Counted from the first letter of the stretch, positions 1-8,283 are shown. The stretch: 64,000 nt of DNA from an uncultured Oscillospiraceae bacterium (GCA_900543795.1 UQSH01000001.1:107958-171957); one strand, 5' to 3'. Translations and numbers: made by a program. Notes: generated from the sequence alone by a model not told the origin.

Positions 1-1386
1 TGCGCCTGCAACACATCCGCCGGGACATGCCATTCCTTCAAGCAGATATCCGTTGTATTTTCCTGCCTTTGCCATTTGAAGCATTTTTCTGCAATCGGGA
101 AGTCCTTCTGCTCTTGCGGTAAGCACCTCTCTGTCGGGGTCCAAAACCTTTATTGCGTTTTGAACCGCCTTTGCAACGCCGCCCGAAACTGCAAAGCCGT
201 TTCCGTCTCCGCTTGCCTCGTAAAACGGTTCATCCTCTTCGCATTTTGAAACATCAATTTCTTTTGCTTCCAGGATAGAGCTGAACTCCTCAAAGGTTAA
301 AACAAAATCAACATGGCTTCTGATTGTTCGTCTGCTTGCCTCAAGCTTTTTAGCTGCACACGGTCCAACAAAAACAACCTTACAGTTAGGATGCTGCTGC
401 TTTATAAGCCTTGCAGTCAACACCATAGGAGTAAGCGCCATTGAAATATAAGACGCAAATTCGGGGAAAAGCTTTTTCGCCATAACAGACCAAGCGGGGC
501 AGCAGGAGGTTGCCATAAACGGCTGACTTTCGGGAACCTCCTTCATAAAGTCAAGTGCTTCCTCAATTGTGCAAAGGTCTGCACCGATTGCAACCTCAAC
601 AACATCTTCAAAGCCAAGCTTTTTAAATGCCGTTCTGATTTGACCGGAGCTGACATTTCCAAACTGTCCTGCAAACGCGGGAGCAATTGCTGCATAAACG
701 GGGGTATCGCTCTTAATTGCGGTTATTGTTTGATATATTTGGCTCTTATCTATTATTGCACCGAACGGGCAGTTAACAAGGCACATACCGCACGAAACGC
801 ATTTTTCGGGATCTATCGTTGCTCTGCCGAGCTCGTCGGAATGAATTGCATTCATTCCGCAAACCTTTGCGCAGGGGCGCTCCTGCTTAACGATTGCGTG
901 GTATTCGCACGCATTTAAGCACATTCCGCACTTTATGCATTTGCTTTCGTCAATATGAGATCTGCCGTCCTTGATTGAAACGGCTTGCTTTGGGCAAACC
1001 TCAACGCAGGGATGTTCAAGGCAATTTTGGCACGCATCTGTAACATAAACTCTTTTTTCGGGGCATCTGTTGCAGGCGAATTTTATTATATCAATAAGCG
1101 GAGGCTCATAATATTTTTCGTCAACAATGCTTTCGTCAACACCCTCGCAGATTGATGAAAAGTCGTTAAAATCTCTTAATGAAAGTCCCATAGCCGCACG
1201 AAGTCTTTCCGCAACAACCTCGCGCTCAACGAAAACGCTGTCTCTGTATTGAGCAACATCGCCTTTGATTATTTTATAGGGCAGGTTTTCGAATTTTTTC
1301 ACATCCCAGCCCTCATACGCCATTTTCGCAACCTCGGTAAAAATCGTTTTTCTTATTCTCGATTTTGATGTTTTGATTCCTCGCAT
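1..1386 (-). CDS. [FeFe]-hydrogenase, group-B-like, 3' end outside the window
   Basis: Reads leftward and runs off the window edge after 462 codons, so the C-terminus is missing. The start ATG is preceded by AAGGAGGACATT. The N-terminal half carries Cys-rich [4Fe-4S] binding segments (around residues 105-132 and 148-205, including CIKCGMC and CVSCGMC). The H-cluster domain follows with L1 TSCCPAW (about 291), L2 PCAAKK (about 337) and L3 EGMACPGGCVAGA (about 449). These motifs place it in the iron-only hydrogenase family; the CVAGA ending of L3 and the ferredoxin-like N-terminus resemble group B enzymes of unsettled physiological role. Expected reaction is reversible H2 formation with ferredoxin in the cytoplasm. 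The maturases needed to build its H-cluster lie at 32.7-36.6 kb. A short palindrome sits between its -10 and ribosome binding site. Confidence 0.9.
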   Translation of the reverse strand, partial: MRGIKTSKSRIRKTIFTEVAKMAYEGWDVKKFENLPYKIIKGDVAQYRDSVFVEREVVAERLRAAMGLSLRDFNDFSSICEGVDESIVDEKYYEPPLIDIIKFACNRCPEKRVYVTDACQNCLEHPCVEVCPKQAVSIKDGRSHIDESKCIKCGMCLNACEYHAIVKQERPCAKVCGMNAIHSDELGRATIDPEKCVSCGMCLVNCPFGAIIDKSQIYQTITAIKSDTPVYAAIAPAFAGQFGNVSSGQIRTAFKKLGFEDVVEVAIGADLCTIEEALDFMKEVPESQPFMATSCCPAWSVMAKKLFPEFASYISMALTPMVLTARLIKQQHPNCKVVFVGPCAAKKLEASRRTIRSHVDFVLTFEEFSSILEAKEIDVSKCEEDEPFYEASGDGNGFAVSGGVAKAVQNAIKVLDPDREVLTARAEGLPDCRKMLQMAKAGKYNGYLLEGMACPGGCVAGA

Positions 1387-1408
1387 AATGTCCTCCTTGT
1401 TATTTTTT

Positions 1409-1422
1409 GAACAATGTTGTTC
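1409..1422. promoter_or_regulatory. Palindrome at the hydrogenase transcription start
   Basis: GAACAATGTTGTTC has 6-bp arms. It lies just downstream of a leftward -10 TATAAT (1431-1436) and upstream of the hydrogenase ribosome binding site, where a repressor could block transcription. Operator function is inferred from position only; no clear -35 was found. Confidence 0.35.
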
Positions 1423-1544
1423 TGAACGCCATTATAATAACACGATGTATATATAAAATCAATGAAAAAATTTACAAAAAAAGGCTTTTTTTAGCTTGCA
1501 TTTTAGTCTATAATTTTCTTATTAGGTTATTAGGGGTAGTTTTT

Positions 1545-2495
1545 ATGGAAAACAAATTTATGAGTATTAATTCACTCGGCAAGGCGCTTGTTAATGAGCT
1601 TGATTTTGATTTCAGCATAAACGAGAAATATATCTCAACTCTTGAAGAGTTTAATGAGTGTTTAAAAAGACCGTTTACCGAAAAGGAACGGAAAATATTT
1701 TACAGAGGAGAAAGAGTGAACGATTCATCAAGGCCTCTTATTCCCACCTTTCTGCGCAACAAAAAAATGCTTTTGCGCGAGGGGGAGCTTGTTGTTAATA
1801 TAGATTGCGATTATATTCTTGATTTTTATAAAAGTCAGGGCGAATATTATAATATTTTTAAAAGCGTTTTCGGCAATGCTTCAAGATACAGACTTTATGA
1901 AATTTGTGCGTTTTCCCAGCATTATCTTGATTTTTCTCCGTTTATTGATTTTACCAAATCGCTTTATGTTGCACTTTCCTTTGCAATAAAAAGCAGGGAT
2001 ATAATTAAAGACGATATTGTTATTTATACGGTTGATATAAGCGATGAGGAAAACTACACAAACGATATTGTAACCGCAGAGTGCTGGCTGAATGATTACA
2101 AGGTTACGGTTTATAATTCGCCCGATGAAATTCGCAGAATAAGGCCGAATATCAGTGCCGCCACTCTTAAAGCGGCATTGGAAACGATTGAGTCAAGAAG
2201 CAGCATTTCATCTCCGCAGGCAAAGCTGATTGATATTCCCACAAATGATTTTATGAAGCATCAGCAGGGCGTTTTTCTTCTTTTAACTGATTATATTATG
2301 CTTCACAAGTCTTATTTTACAAAAAATCTGCGTGAGGATTTTAATTTGACCAAATATGTTATTAATAAGGATATCTGCGAGTATTTAAAGGATATGGTTT
2401 CAACCGAAGCTCCGTGGTATGAGTATTATTGCCTGACAGATTTGAAAAGTGCAATTAAAAAAGCCGTGGAGGCAGACACAAAATATCTTTTGTAA
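1545..2495 (+). CDS. FRG-domain protein
   Basis: Encodes 316 residues from the ATG at 1545. The frame is open further upstream to 1407, but that extension lies in AT-rich leader and has no ribosome binding site. The N-terminal part has the FRG signature, with FYRGER followed by a second block AFSQHYLDFSPFIDFTKS and LYVALSFA. This matches the usual pattern of Phe/Tyr-Arg-Gly, then Q-H-Y, then D-x-T-x-S plus a hydrophobic ALxFA. FRG domains have no settled biochemical activity and often occur in accessory or mobile regions, sometimes near defence genes. No membrane segment or signal peptide is seen. It appears monocistronic, between the divergent hydrogenase gene and a peptidase gene with its own promoter. 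Function unknown. Confidence 0.75.
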   Translation: MENKFMSINSLGKALVNELDFDFSINEKYISTLEEFNECLKRPFTEKERKIFYRGERVNDSSRPLIPTFLRNKKMLLREGELVVNIDCDYILDFYKSQGEYYNIFKSVFGNASRYRLYEICAFSQHYLDFSPFIDFTKSLYVALSFAIKSRDIIKDDIVIYTVDISDEENYTNDIVTAECWLNDYKVTVYNSPDEIRRIRPNISAATLKAALETIESRSSISSPQAKLIDIPTNDFMKHQQGVFLLLTDYIMLHKSYFTKNLREDFNLTKYVINKDICEYLKDMVSTEAPWYEYYCLTDLKSAIKKAVEADTKYLL

Positions 2496-2559
2496 TTTCA
2501 ACAAATCGCCTTAATTGTATAAATATACACATATTATTTCCTGTATTTTCAAAATTAAA

Positions 2560-2588
2560 TTGAAACAGGGCTAATAATGTGTTATAAT
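2560..2588 (+). promoter_or_regulatory. Sigma-A promoter of the M28 peptidase gene
   Basis: TTGAAA at 2560-2565, 17-bp spacer, TATAAT at 2583-2588. The predicted transcript starts about 27 bases before the chosen ATG at 2622. Confidence 0.7.
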
Positions 2589-2621
2589 TTCATACATAAA
2601 TTTGTTTATGGAGGTGCTTTT

Positions 2622-3863
2622 ATGGATTTACAATCTATAATCGCTAAAAAAGACGAAGCAGCAAAATATATGGTTAAAGAAATAACCCATATATGCAAAG
2701 CCTTTGAAAAAAGGTCTCCCGGTTCAAAGGGTGAAGAGCAGGCTTGCGAATATATGGCGGATGTTCTTAAAAAGGACTGCGGCTGCGACAGTGCAGTTGT
2801 TGAGCCCTTTAAGGAAAATCCCGGTTCGTTTTACGGTTGGATTTTCTTCACTATTTCATTTGTTTTGCTTGCGGTTGCTCTTTTCTTTTTCTGCCCGCTT
2901 CTTTCTGTAATTCTTATTGTTGCAGGCTTGTTTATCGTTCTTGCAGAGTTCGGATTTTATAAAAAGCTTATTGATCCGCTCTTTCCCGAAAAAACAGGTC
3001 ATAATGTAACCGCTATCAAGAAATGCAAGGGCGAAACAAAAAGAAGAATTGTTTTTAACGGTCATCCGGATGCGGCTTGGGAATGGCCTGTAAACTATAA
3101 GCTCGGCGGTGTAGGCTTTGAGGGCCACGCAATTATCTGCGGCTTAGGAGCGGTGTATTATATCGTTATTTCAATAATTTATATTGCAAAATACGGTATT
3201 ACCTTCGCCCCTGCCGACACATCTATTTCTATCGTTAAGGCAGGTCTTATAGGACTTATCTTTGTTCCGTTCCTTATCGGTCTTTACTTTATGGTAAATT
3301 ACCGCAGAGTTGTTGACGGTGCAAACGATAACCTTTCGGGCTGTTATATGGGAATTGCAGTTCTTAAAGCTCTTAAAGATGAGGGCATTGAGCTTGAAAA
3401 CACAGAGCTTGCAGTTGTTTTAACAGGCTCCGAGGAAGCAGGATTAAGAGGCGCAAAGGCTTGGTGTGAACAGCATAAAAACGATTTTCAGGATGTTCCG
3501 ACCTTTATTTTCTCTTATGATACAATTCACGATCCTAAATATCTTATGACTAATTACCGAGACCTTAACGGAACCGTTGCGGCAGATAAGGATGTTTCCG
3601 ATTTGTTTATGGAGGCTGCAAAGGCGGTGAATGTACCCTGCAAAAAGGGTTGGGTTCCACCTCTCGGCGGTGCAACGGATTCAGCTGCGTTCGCTCAGGC
3701 AGGCTTCCGTGCAACAGGTGTAACAGGTCTTAACCATAAGCTTGAGGATTATTATCACACAAGAAGAGATACCTATGATAATATGAACGAGGAAGGACTT
3801 GCAAACTGCTTCGCAGCAAGCGTTAAAGCGCTTGAAATGTTTGATAACGGCGCAAAGCAGTAA
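2622..3863 (+). CDS. Membrane-associated M28-family metallopeptidase
   Basis: Encodes 413 residues from the ATG at 2622, which follows GGAGGTGC; the open frame upstream overlaps the promoter and is unlikely to be translated. Zinc-peptidase features of the M28 (aminopeptidase Y/S-like) family are visible: NGHPDAAWEW (metal His/Asp), DGANDNLSG, the catalytic/metal Glu pair in GSEEAGLRG, a downstream Asp in SYDTIHD, and GGATDSAAF. Hydrophobic segments near residues 75-125 and 180-235 are inserted around the metal-binding core and suggest it is anchored in the membrane. Likely role is removal of N-terminal residues from peptides; the substrate cannot be read from sequence. It is single and followed by a strong hairpin terminator. 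Confidence 0.8.
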   Translation: MDLQSIIAKKDEAAKYMVKEITHICKAFEKRSPGSKGEEQACEYMADVLKKDCGCDSAVVEPFKENPGSFYGWIFFTISFVLLAVALFFFCPLLSVILIVAGLFIVLAEFGFYKKLIDPLFPEKTGHNVTAIKKCKGETKRRIVFNGHPDAAWEWPVNYKLGGVGFEGHAIICGLGAVYYIVISIIYIAKYGITFAPADTSISIVKAGLIGLIFVPFLIGLYFMVNYRRVVDGANDNLSGCYMGIAVLKALKDEGIELENTELAVVLTGSEEAGLRGAKAWCEQHKNDFQDVPTFIFSYDTIHDPKYLMTNYRDLNGTVAADKDVSDLFMEAAKAVNVPCKKGWVPPLGGATDSAAFAQAGFRATGVTGLNHKLEDYYHTRRDTYDNMNEEGLANCFAASVKALEMFDNGAKQ

Positions 3864-3966
3864 CCAATTTAATACATAAAATAAAAACATGTGTTTAAAG
3901 GCCAACGCCACATTAAGAAGTAATTTGAAAGCATGATTGAAAATAAAGAAATAATGTATGCAAAAG

Positions 3967-4010
3967 AAAACGGCGGCAGGGAGAGCAGTTCTCCTTGCCA
4001 CCGTTTTTTT
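3967..4010 (+). terminator. Rho-independent terminator after the M28 peptidase
   Basis: A long stem (AAAACGG.GGCAGGGAG paired with CTCCTTGCC.CCGTTTT) followed by seven T. Confidence 0.8.
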
Positions 4011-4026
4011 AATCATCATCGTTAGA

Positions 4027-4173
4027 TCAACCGGATATAATATGTAATTCGCCTGAGTCCATATCCATTGCCATATTATCTCCCATCCTCATCAATAAAT
4101 CTCCGTCAGAATCTATTGCCATATTGTCAGAGATAGAATGAGCAAAATCGCTATCCTCGAAATCAAAAAACGC
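4027..4173 (-). pseudogene. Short degenerate ORF with two DNMA repeats
   Basis: An open stretch of 48 codons between an upstream TAA and a TGA, with coding-like composition. It contains two quasi-repeats, SDNMAIDSDGDL and GDNMAMDMDSGEL, ending in HIISG. The first ATG in frame is at 4122 and would give only 31 residues, with no convincing ribosome binding site. It lies downstream of the zinc-ribbon gene on the same strand. It looks like the C-terminal remnant of a small acidic protein; alternatively a genuine 31-residue peptide. I do not recognise a family with confidence. Confidence 0.4.
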
Positions 4174-4201
4174 TTACCTACATAGCACCACGCTTGAAAA
4201 A

Positions 4202-4882
4202 TTAATAATCATATTTGTTTATTTCTAAAACTTTGAAGGTTGCATTTTTGAATTGATTCAGTTTTTCCTGATCAACGTATTCAAAAGCTTTCAGATATAT
4301 CTCTTGTCCAGCACCTAATCTATCAGCGTAAATCGTATCTGTATCAATTCTTGCGCCGTTTTCGTCAACTGCTTCAATTGTTATGAAATAAGTGCATTGT
4401 TTTTCAGCTTTGTTTTTTACTGTAATATCAAGGGATGTTTCAGAGAAGTATCCATTATTAGTTACTTTGAATTCCCCAAAAGAAACGTCAACATATTTTT
4501 CTAAAATTTCATCTGTCGTTTCTTCTCTAAACACATCACCAATTGCAGGTGTATTTGATTCAATATCATTTGATATGTTACTAAGAAGCGAAGTAGCAAA
4601 AACGACATACAGAATTACAAGAATAATAGATAAAACGATTTTAGTTAGAAAGCCAATCAAAGCGCCTTTACCTACTGACTTGGCTCGTTTAGGTTTCTTT
4701 CCTTCATATATGAGAAAGAGTATTAAACCAACAATTGGGATAAAAAATCCCAAGATAGCAAACCCAAAACTTGAACTATCTTCAGAAACATTTGCATTGA
4801 ACTTATTATCGATCCGTGCTCCGCAGTTATTACAATATGATGAAGTATCATCTACAATTTTACCACAATTTTTACAATACAT
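4202..4882 (-). CDS. Zinc-ribbon membrane protein
   Basis: Encodes 226 residues. The N-terminus is a zinc ribbon (MYCKNCGKIVDD followed by YCNNCGARID, two CxxC knuckles). Two hydrophobic segments follow at about 39-59 and 75-97, separated by a basic loop (KKPKRAK), then an Asp/Glu-rich linker. A beta-rich C-terminal domain (about 118-226) presumably lies outside the membrane and resembles the Ig-like tail domains common in such proteins. The architecture is frequent in Clostridia and uncharacterised. It lies 22 bases downstream of the nucleotidyltransferase-like gene and is probably cotranscribed with it. Function unknown. Confidence 0.65.
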   Translation of the reverse strand: MYCKNCGKIVDDTSSYCNNCGARIDNKFNANVSEDSSSFGFAILGFFIPIVGLILFLIYEGKKPKRAKSVGKGALIGFLTKIVLSIILVILYVVFATSLLSNISNDIESNTPAIGDVFREETTDEILEKYVDVSFGEFKVTNNGYFSETSLDITVKNKAEKQCTYFITIEAVDENGARIDTDTIYADRLGAGQEIYLKAFEYVDQEKLNQFKNATFKVLEINKYDY

Positions 4883-4904
4883 AAAAACTTATCCTCCGCT
4901 TTTG

Positions 4905-5564
4905 CTATCGATAATACCCATTTTGCTGACAGACTTGATGAATTGTTTCAGCAAAAATTGATCTGGATTTTTTATTATCATCGGCGTTTGTATTCTTTTT
5001 GTCTATGTAATTATCTCTGACCTGCTGCCACAGTTTATGCTTTTTAATCCACTCTATTTTGTTAGGTAGATCATAATACCCTTTGGGCTGATATTCCCAC
5101 GAATAACTGTGTTGTTCTTTGTTATAGCGAATATATTGTTGCCGTCCATCGCCACATTCATATATAATGCAAAAGTCGCAACTATGCAAGATACAAGAGT
5201 TGGCTCTATCCTTTACTTTGATGGTGAGAACACGGGTGGAATCTTCGGTGAAATCATATCCGAAAATCGAAAATCCATTAGGATTAGCGACCTTATCGAG
5301 ACCTTTGTGAAGAATGTTTCGTATTTCTTCGGCAGAATAATCTTCGTCGGGGTCATTTACTTCAATATTCACATCAAAGTCAAAACCAGTGTTAGAGTTT
5401 CGGTCACGGGTTATCATCTTTCGTTTGCTACTGCCCACAAAATGATATTGAAAAGTAAAATCATCTCTGACTTCATTTTGTAATCTGTGGATAATTTTAA
5501 AAAGTTCATCTCTAATCGGTTTCCATTCTTCTTTTGGAACATACTCGAAATCGTGCATAATCAT
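4905..5564 (-). CDS. Nucleotidyltransferase-like protein
   Basis: Encodes 219 residues from the ATG at 5564, preceded by AAAGGAGATATT; a second in-frame ATG lies two codons later. Residues about 42-72 read VGSSKRKM, then about a dozen residues, then GFDFDVNIEV. This fits the pol-beta nucleotidyltransferase pattern of a Gly-Ser turn followed by Asp-x-Asp in a hydrophobic strand. A later SCDFCIIYE could supply the third carboxylate. The spacing between GS and DxD is slightly long, so the assignment is inference. The C-terminal half is rich in Lys, Tyr and Trp with no known motif. It may form a two-gene unit with the zinc-ribbon membrane protein. The substrate (tRNA, protein or small molecule) cannot be read. 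Confidence 0.5.
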   Translation of the reverse strand: MIMHDFEYVPKEEWKPIRDELFKIIHRLQNEVRDDFTFQYHFVGSSKRKMITRDRNSNTGFDFDVNIEVNDPDEDYSAEEIRNILHKGLDKVANPNGFSIFGYDFTEDSTRVLTIKVKDRANSCILHSCDFCIIYECGDGRQQYIRYNKEQHSYSWEYQPKGYYDLPNKIEWIKKHKLWQQVRDNYIDKKNTNADDNKKSRSIFAETIHQVCQQNGYYR

Positions 5565-5747
5565 AATATCTCCTTTTATCCCAAGCCGCCCAAATAGATT
5601 TTACTGAATCTAAATCATATCAGTATATACTTATCATACGCAAATGTCAACAATTTTTCAACAAATTTCGATGTTCTTACGAAAAAGAACTGACAAGCAT
5701 ATTTAAGGTTGGGTTTTGTCCTACTCGCTGTCGACTTATTGAGAGGG

Positions 5748-5774
5748 TAGTTAAAAACCGCTTGTTTTTAACTA
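5748..5774. repeat. Inverted repeat / hairpin
   Basis: TAGTTAAAAA paired with TTTTTAACTA around a 7-base loop. First of three consecutive hairpins in the 410-base gene-free stretch between the nucleotidyltransferase-like gene and nadC. Confidence 0.55.
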
Positions 5775-5832
5775 CTTAATGACTGTCTGAATGGAATGTG
5801 ATTTTGCGATTTTCGCATACTGTAACAAGCAG

Positions 5833-5854
5833 GGAAACTGTACGGACAGTTTCC
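5833..5854. repeat. Inverted repeat / hairpin
   Basis: Perfect 8-bp arms GGAAACTG / CAGTTTCC with a 6-base loop; second hairpin of the intergenic run. Confidence 0.55.
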
Positions 5855-5861
5855 AGAAACA

Positions 5862-5909
5862 AAAAAACATGGTGTATCATCGTAAGATACGATGCACATC
5901 ATGTTTTTT
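5862..5909. terminator. Bidirectional terminator-like hairpin downstream of nadC
   Basis: Outer arms AAAAAACATG / CATGTTTTTT enclose an inner stem GTATC / GATAC. A and T tracts on both sides allow termination in either direction. It lies about 65 bases beyond the nadC stop. Confidence 0.65.
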
Positions 5910-5974
5910 ACATAAATAACTCCTTATGTGGTGTTGCCAAAAACGAACACCTGTTTTTGTATGTATAAATATAT

Positions 5975-6814
5975 TTAATCTGTCGGAATAAGGTTTTTTA
6001 GGCTTAAATCCATTATCGGAGCAGAGTGAGTCAGCGCTCCGCAGGAAACGAAGTCAACGCCTATTTCTGCAATTTCACGAAGCCTTTCCTTCGTAACATT
6101 GCCCGAGCATTCCGTCTGCGCTTTGCCGTTTATCAATTCAACGCATTTGCGCATAACCTCGTTTGTCATATTATCAAGCATTATAATATCCGCACCTGCG
6201 TCAAGAGCCTCCTTAACCTGCTCAATTGTTTCCGTTTCAATCTCGATTTTTCTTACAAACGGAGCATAGGCCTTTGCCATTTCAATCGCCCTTGTTATTG
6301 AGCCTGCCGCACCGATATGATTATCTTTAAGCAAAACTCCGTCGGAAAGGTTGTATCTGTGGTTGGTTGCTCCGCCTACGGTTACTGCGTATTTCTCAAA
6401 CGGTCGCATATTAGGGGTTGTTTTTCTTGTGTCAAGCAAAACTGTTTTGTATCCCTTTAACTCGTCGTTATATTCCTTTGTTATTGTTGCAATTCCGCTC
6501 ATTCTTTGAAGATAGTTAAGTGCGGTGCGTTCGCCGGAAAGAATAGCCTTTATATCGCCTTTGATAACGCCGATAAGCTGCCCCTTTTCAACATAATCGC
6601 CGTCCTTAACATTTGTTTCAAAATGTGATTTTTCATCAAGAATTTTAAAGGTGCGTTCAAAAACATCAAGTCCGCAGATTATACCGTTGCTTTTGCAGAT
6701 TAAATCTGCCTTTCCGTTTTTGTTTTCCGGCATAACGGCGTTTGTTGAAACATCCTCGCTTGTTATATCCTCTTTTAATGTGTTGATGATATAATCGTCA
6801 ACATTAATTTTCAT
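5975..6814 (-). CDS. nadC: Nicotinate-nucleotide pyrophosphorylase (quinolinate phosphoribosyltransferase)
   Basis: Encodes 279 residues from the ATG at 6814 (MKINVDDYI); the upstream extension lies inside nadB. The enzyme joins quinolinate and PRPP to give nicotinate mononucleotide, CO2 and PPi in de novo NAD synthesis. Family features include the N-terminal EDITSEDV segment, SGERTALNYLQRMSGIAT, LDTRKTTPNMR, KYAVTVGGATNHRYNLSDGVLLKDNH, EIETETIEQ, ADIIMLDNM, ECSGNV and VDFVSCGALTHS, all in the expected order, with normal length for QAPRTase. The start overlaps the end of nadB by 11 bases, so the genes are probably translationally coupled. No nadA is present in the window. Confidence 0.95.
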   Translation of the reverse strand: MKINVDDYIINTLKEDITSEDVSTNAVMPENKNGKADLICKSNGIICGLDVFERTFKILDEKSHFETNVKDGDYVEKGQLIGVIKGDIKAILSGERTALNYLQRMSGIATITKEYNDELKGYKTVLLDTRKTTPNMRPFEKYAVTVGGATNHRYNLSDGVLLKDNHIGAAGSITRAIEMAKAYAPFVRKIEIETETIEQVKEALDAGADIIMLDNMTNEVMRKCVELINGKAQTECSGNVTKERLREIAEIGVDFVSCGALTHSAPIMDLSLKNLIPTD

Positions 6815-8126
6815 CGTTACACCACTTATCATAAAACGCCTTGTCCTTTCTTTCAATCTCGTTCATAATGAGCTCCTTGAATTTTCTTTCTCGCTCCTTC
6901 TTTTGAGGGTAAGCCGAAAAATCAATGTCGGGCTCATAGGCTTCCTTTTCATCATCGCAGCTGGCAATCAAATCTGCCGCCCTTTTTGAGAAAACAAGGC
7001 TTTCAAGCAGGCTGTTTGAAGCAAGCCGGTTTCTGCCGTGAACGCCGTTGCAGGCGGTTTCTCCAACTGCGTAAAGGTGCTTCATAGAGGTTTTGCCGTT
7101 AATATCCGTTTTTATTCCGCCCATCATATAATGTTGACCGGGAGTAACGGGAACCTTGTCTCTTGTAATATCGTAGCCCTCCTCCATACAAGCCTCAAAA
7201 ATGTTCGGAAAGCGTTTTCTTGCCTCCTCGCTCGTCATGGTCGGCAGGGTTATATAAACATGGTCTGTGCCGAATTTTTCCATTTCTCTGCATATAGCTT
7301 CGGTAACAACATCTCTCGGTTGAAGCTCATCGGTAAAGCGCTCGCCGTTTTCATTCAGCAGAATTGCGCCCTCTCCTCTAACGCTTTCGCTGATAAGAAA
7401 GCGCCGTCCGCTTTTTTTACTGTAAAGCGTTGTGGGATGAATTTGAATATAATTTATATCCTGAAGCTCAATGTTGTGCATAAGCGCAAGCGCAAAGGAA
7501 TCGCCGGTTATATGCGAAAAATTAGTAGAATTTTTGAAAAGTCCTCCTATTCCGCCTGTTGCAAGAATAATATCTCTTGCAATAATAGCGCCGCTTTCGC
7601 CAAGCTCGTCCTCACAAACAATGCCGTAGCAGGTGTTGTCCTTTTCAATAATATCTATCATTGTTGTTCTTGTAACAAATGTTATATTTTTTCTTTTTTT
7701 TGCAATTGAAAGCAGCGTTGCCGTTATTTCCTTGCCCGTTTCGTCCTTGTGATGAAGAATTCTGTTTCTTCTGTGGGCACCCTCACGGGTGTAGTCGTAA
7801 TCTCCCGAGCCGTCTGTGTCAAACTTAACGCCGAGATCAACAAGCGTTTTAATAACATCGGGCGAGGATTCAATCATAACCTTAACGCTTTCGGGATTAT
7901 TTTCATAATGCCCTGCCTTCATTGTATCTTCAAAATAGCAGTTAAAGTCGTTTATATCCTTTAAAACACAAACTCCGCCCTGTGCAAGAAAGGAATCACA
8001 TTCATCAAGATTTTCTTTCGTTATAACAAGAATATCCTTGCTTTTCGGCAGGCAAAGTGCCGCAAATAAGCCTGCAACTCCGCTTCCGACTATAACCGTA
8101 TCCGTTTTTATAAGTTCTTTTTTCAT
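6804..8126 (-). CDS. nadB: L-aspartate oxidase
   Basis: Encodes 440 residues, at the short end for the family because the C-terminal helical domain is abbreviated. It oxidises L-aspartate to iminoaspartate with FAD; in anaerobes fumarate can be the acceptor. Motifs seen: FAD-binding DTVIVGSGVAGLFAAL at the N-terminus, SFLAQGGVC, EGAHRRNRILHHKDETG, ILATGGIGGLF, the IQIHPTTLY segment, SESVRGEGAILLNENGERF, the GQHYMMGGIKTD block and ETACNGVHGRNRLASNSLLE. It is first of a nadBC pair with a near-consensus promoter upstream. The missing nadA partner must be elsewhere or quinolinate must come by another route. Confidence 0.95.
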   Translation of the reverse strand: MKKELIKTDTVIVGSGVAGLFAALCLPKSKDILVITKENLDECDSFLAQGGVCVLKDINDFNCYFEDTMKAGHYENNPESVKVMIESSPDVIKTLVDLGVKFDTDGSGDYDYTREGAHRRNRILHHKDETGKEITATLLSIAKKRKNITFVTRTTMIDIIEKDNTCYGIVCEDELGESGAIIARDIILATGGIGGLFKNSTNFSHITGDSFALALMHNIELQDINYIQIHPTTLYSKKSGRRFLISESVRGEGAILLNENGERFTDELQPRDVVTEAICREMEKFGTDHVYITLPTMTSEEARKRFPNIFEACMEEGYDITRDKVPVTPGQHYMMGGIKTDINGKTSMKHLYAVGETACNGVHGRNRLASNSLLESLVFSKRAADLIASCDDEKEAYEPDIDFSAYPQKKERERKFKELIMNEIERKDKAFYDKWCNDEN

Positions 8127-8184
8127 AAGTCTTTTCGGTATTTTGAAATCAAAACACCTTTCCTCTTTTAGATATACTTATTCT

Positions 8185-8213
8185 AATATATAATTTATTT
8201 TGCAATATGTCAA
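8185..8213 (-). promoter_or_regulatory. Sigma-A promoter of nadBC
   Basis: On the minus strand TTGACA (8208-8213), 17-bp spacer, TATATT (8185-8190). It leaves about 50 bases of leader before nadB. Confidence 0.75.
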
Positions 8214-8283
8214 GATTTTGATACCTTATTTTCAAACTTCTGCCGATTTAATCAACTTTTTTTAAGCAGAGCTTATTATTTTA

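Noticed and set aside
640..918. 92-codon ORF within the 5' hydrogenase region
   Set aside because: Antisense to the ferredoxin-like cysteine motifs of the hydrogenase, whose leftward frame is open to the window edge.
1409..1422. Rex operator at the hydrogenase gene
   Set aside because: The palindrome has the arms in the opposite order to TTGTTAAnnnnTTAACAA.
4392..4961. 189-codon rightward ORF opposite the zinc-ribbon gene
   Set aside because: The minus-strand frame has real CxxC motifs, membrane helices and an operon neighbour; the plus frame has none.
7038..7709. 223-codon rightward ORF opposite nadB
   Set aside because: Antisense to conserved nadB motifs; composition is that of a shadow frame.
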